Assembly (NCBI GenBank): GCA_023136715.1
Contig: JAGLQT010000007.1
Span: forward strand, 1 to 9,588
DNA length: 9,588 bases
Source of the DNA: Gammaproteobacteria bacterium
GTDB lineage: Bacteria; Pseudomonadota; Gammaproteobacteria; SZUA-229
Reading direction: 5' to 3'
The notes under the pieces are model-generated. The model was given only the letters and a program-made list of their open reading frames with translations. It made no database searches and was not told the origin of the DNA. Positions 8,435 to 9,588 of the stretch are shown one piece after another. A program made the position numbers and the translations under genes. The stretch's first letter is position 1, and the number at the start of each line of letters is the position of its first letter.

Positions 8435-8489
8435 TTTAAAATTCGACCAGCACCGCATGGTAAACGAGTACGGTGTTGGTCGTCTTAAA
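8435..8489 (-). terminator. Stem-loop between ahcY and metF: terminator or attenuator
   Basis: Plus-strand arms CGACCAGCACCG (8444-8455) and CGGTGTTGGTCG (8471-8482) pair over 12 positions with one non-Watson-Crick position, around a 15-base loop. An outer TTTAA/TTAAA pair (8435-8439 with 8485-8489) can lengthen the stem across a small internal loop. In the direction of transcription it begins about five bases after the ahcY stop and is followed by AATTTT, a short T run. This looks like an intrinsic terminator or partial read-through attenuator; it could also be an mRNA-stability hairpin. The stem is seen directly; its role is inferred. Confidence 0.45.
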
Positions 8490-8494
8490 TGAAG

Positions 8495-9588
8495 TTAGTA
8501 ACGGTAGTGCTCAGGCTTGTAGGGGCCTTCAACAGGTACGTTAATGTAATCTGCCTGTGTCTGTGACAAAGGTGTTAGATACGCGCCAATCTTCCCAAGA
8601 TGAAGTCGAGCAACTTTTTCATCGAGTTGTTTAGGCAGGATGTACACTTGATTGTCATAGTTATCAGCGTTTGTATAGAACTCCATCTGCGCCATTACCT
8701 GATTAGTAAACGAAGCAGACATTACAAAGCTAGGATGACCTGTAGCGCAGCCGAGGTTTACCAAACGACCTTTAGCGAGGATGATGATGCGTTTACCATC
8801 AGGGAAAATAACGTGATCAACCTGTGGTTTGATTTCATCCCACTCGTATTTTTCTAGTGAAGCGATATTGATTTCAGAATCAAAGTGACCGATGTTACAA
8901 ACGATAGCTTCGTTCTTCATAGCAACCATGTGATCGTGGTCGATAACGTTTACATTACCCGTTGTGGTAACAAAAATATCACCAATGCTTGATGCTTCAT
9001 TCATATCAACAACGCGGTAACCTTCCATTGCTGCCTGCAATGCACAGATTGGATCGATTTCAGTCACCATTACAGTCGCGCCCATGCCACGGAAAGCCTG
9101 TGCACAACCTTTGCCCACATCGCCATAACCGAGCACAACGCAAATCTTGCCCGCGATCATCACGTCAGTCGCGCGTTTGATGCTGTCGATGAGAGATTCA
9201 CGACAACCGTAGAGGTTGTCGAATTTCGATTTGGTAGCTGAATCGTTTACGTTCATCGCAGGGAACATCAGTTCGCCAGCTTCCATCATCTGGTACAGAC
9301 GGTGAACACCAGTGGTAGTTTCTTCAGTAACGCCTTTTACGTCATTGACAATATCTGTCCACTTAGTGCTGCCATCGCTGATAGTGCGTTTTAGTACATC
9401 GAGAATAGCAACCCATTCTTCGTTGTCATCCGCTTTAGCAGCAGGAATAGCGCTAGCACCGCCGGCTTTTTCGTACTCAGCGCCTTTGTGTACCAGTAGA
9501 GTCGCATCACCACCATCATCAAGGATCATGTTGGGAGTGCCACCATCAGGCCAGGTTAGTGCTTGTTCAGTACACCACCAGTATTCTT
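8495..9588 (-). CDS. ahcY: S-adenosylhomocysteinase, N-terminal end outside window
   Basis: Hydrolyses S-adenosylhomocysteine to adenosine and homocysteine with bound NAD, relieving product inhibition of methyltransferases; a cytoplasmic tetramer. The frame runs to the right edge: the codons upstream of the Met at 9529 read EYWWCTEQALTWPDGGTPN, a standard continuation, so that Met is internal and roughly the first 100 residues are missing. Counting from that Met: GGDAT (6-10); a long-form insertion about 22-62, also seen in Pseudomonas and mycobacteria; VTEETTTG (67-74); KSKFDNLYGC (100-109) with the catalytic Lys, Asp, Asn and Cys; NAD-binding GYGDVGKG (134-141); CNIGHFD (211-217); NLGCATGHPSFVM (258-270); and the invariant C-terminal KPEHYRY (338-344). 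The stop is TAA at 8495-8497. It is the first visible gene of the ahcY-metF-rsmE group; the promoter, and any SAH-responsive riboswitch of the kind known upstream of ahcY genes, would lie beyond the right edge. Confidence 0.97.
   Translation of the reverse strand, partial: EYWWCTEQALTWPDGGTPNMILDDGGDATLLVHKGAEYEKAGGASAIPAAKADDNEEWVAILDVLKRTISDGSTKWTDIVNDVKGVTEETTTGVHRLYQMMEAGELMFPAMNVNDSATKSKFDNLYGCRESLIDSIKRATDVMIAGKICVVLGYGDVGKGCAQAFRGMGATVMVTEIDPICALQAAMEGYRVVDMNEASSIGDIFVTTTGNVNVIDHDHMVAMKNEAIVCNIGHFDSEINIASLEKYEWDEIKPQVDHVIFPDGKRIIILAKGRLVNLGCATGHPSFVMSASFTNQVMAQMEFYTNADNYDNQVYILPKQLDEKVARLHLGKIGAYLTPLSQTQADYINVPVEGPYKPEHYRY

Noticed and set aside
8411..8439. TAGAAT (-10-like) with TTAAAC 17 bases upstream on the minus strand before metF
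   Set aside because: The -35 match is only three of six and transcription would begin at or within the metF start codon, which would require leaderless translation.
8025..8492. 155-codon plus-strand open frame opposite metF and the ahcY-metF gap
   Set aside because: It is antisense to motif-rich metF codons and carries no recognisable motif; its length follows from the metF reading frame.
9527..9529. ATG at 9529 as the start of ahcY
   Set aside because: The frame continues upstream to the window edge with residues typical of the family (EYWWCTEQALTWPDGG), so this Met is internal.

Overview
The window looks like ordinary core chromosome of a gammaproteobacterium with a moderately AT-rich genome. 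It carries a PilJ/ChpA/ChpC-type chemosensory cluster, the system that controls type IV pili (twitching) in Pseudomonas-like bacteria. It also carries an RsmE close to the E. coli type and a long-form (insert-containing) S-adenosylhomocysteinase. Nothing visible allows a genus call. I see no mobile elements, CRISPR arrays, tRNA or rRNA genes, and all frames are intact.

Left part, plus strand (1-6769): the 3' end of a pilJ-like methyl-accepting chemotaxis protein, a very large chpA/pilL-type hybrid histidine kinase (1892 aa), and a small CheW-domain protein (chpC-like). The gaps are 61 bp and 4 bp, so this is very probably one operon. The MCP would sense the signal, the CheW-like protein would couple it to the kinase, and ChpA would autophosphorylate its Hpt domains. 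Phosphate would then pass to the built-in C-terminal receiver or to separate PilG/PilH-type CheY proteins, which would lie upstream, outside the window. No CheR-like (pilK) or CheB-like (chpB) gene is present in the stretch shown.

Right part, minus strand (6799-9588): read in the direction of transcription, ahcY (5' end outside the window), metF and rsmE, converging on the chp operon. AhcY removes and splits S-adenosylhomocysteine, MetF makes the methyl-tetrahydrofolate needed to remethylate homocysteine, and RsmE is an S-adenosylmethionine-dependent 16S rRNA methyltransferase. This is a methyl-cycle gene group. The ahcY-metF gap holds a strong imperfect stem-loop that may terminate or attenuate transcription. 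In Pseudomonas aeruginosa, from memory, the chp cluster, rsmE, metF and sahH also lie close together, so the neighbourhood is probably old and conserved.

There is no gene-free stretch longer than 87 bp. I found no convincing undescribed system. The points most worth a second look are the reduced phosphotransfer layout of ChpA (three histidine-bearing Hpt domains, one with an altered motif), the missing adaptation genes, and the ahcY-metF hairpin with a tiny in-frame upstream ORF.
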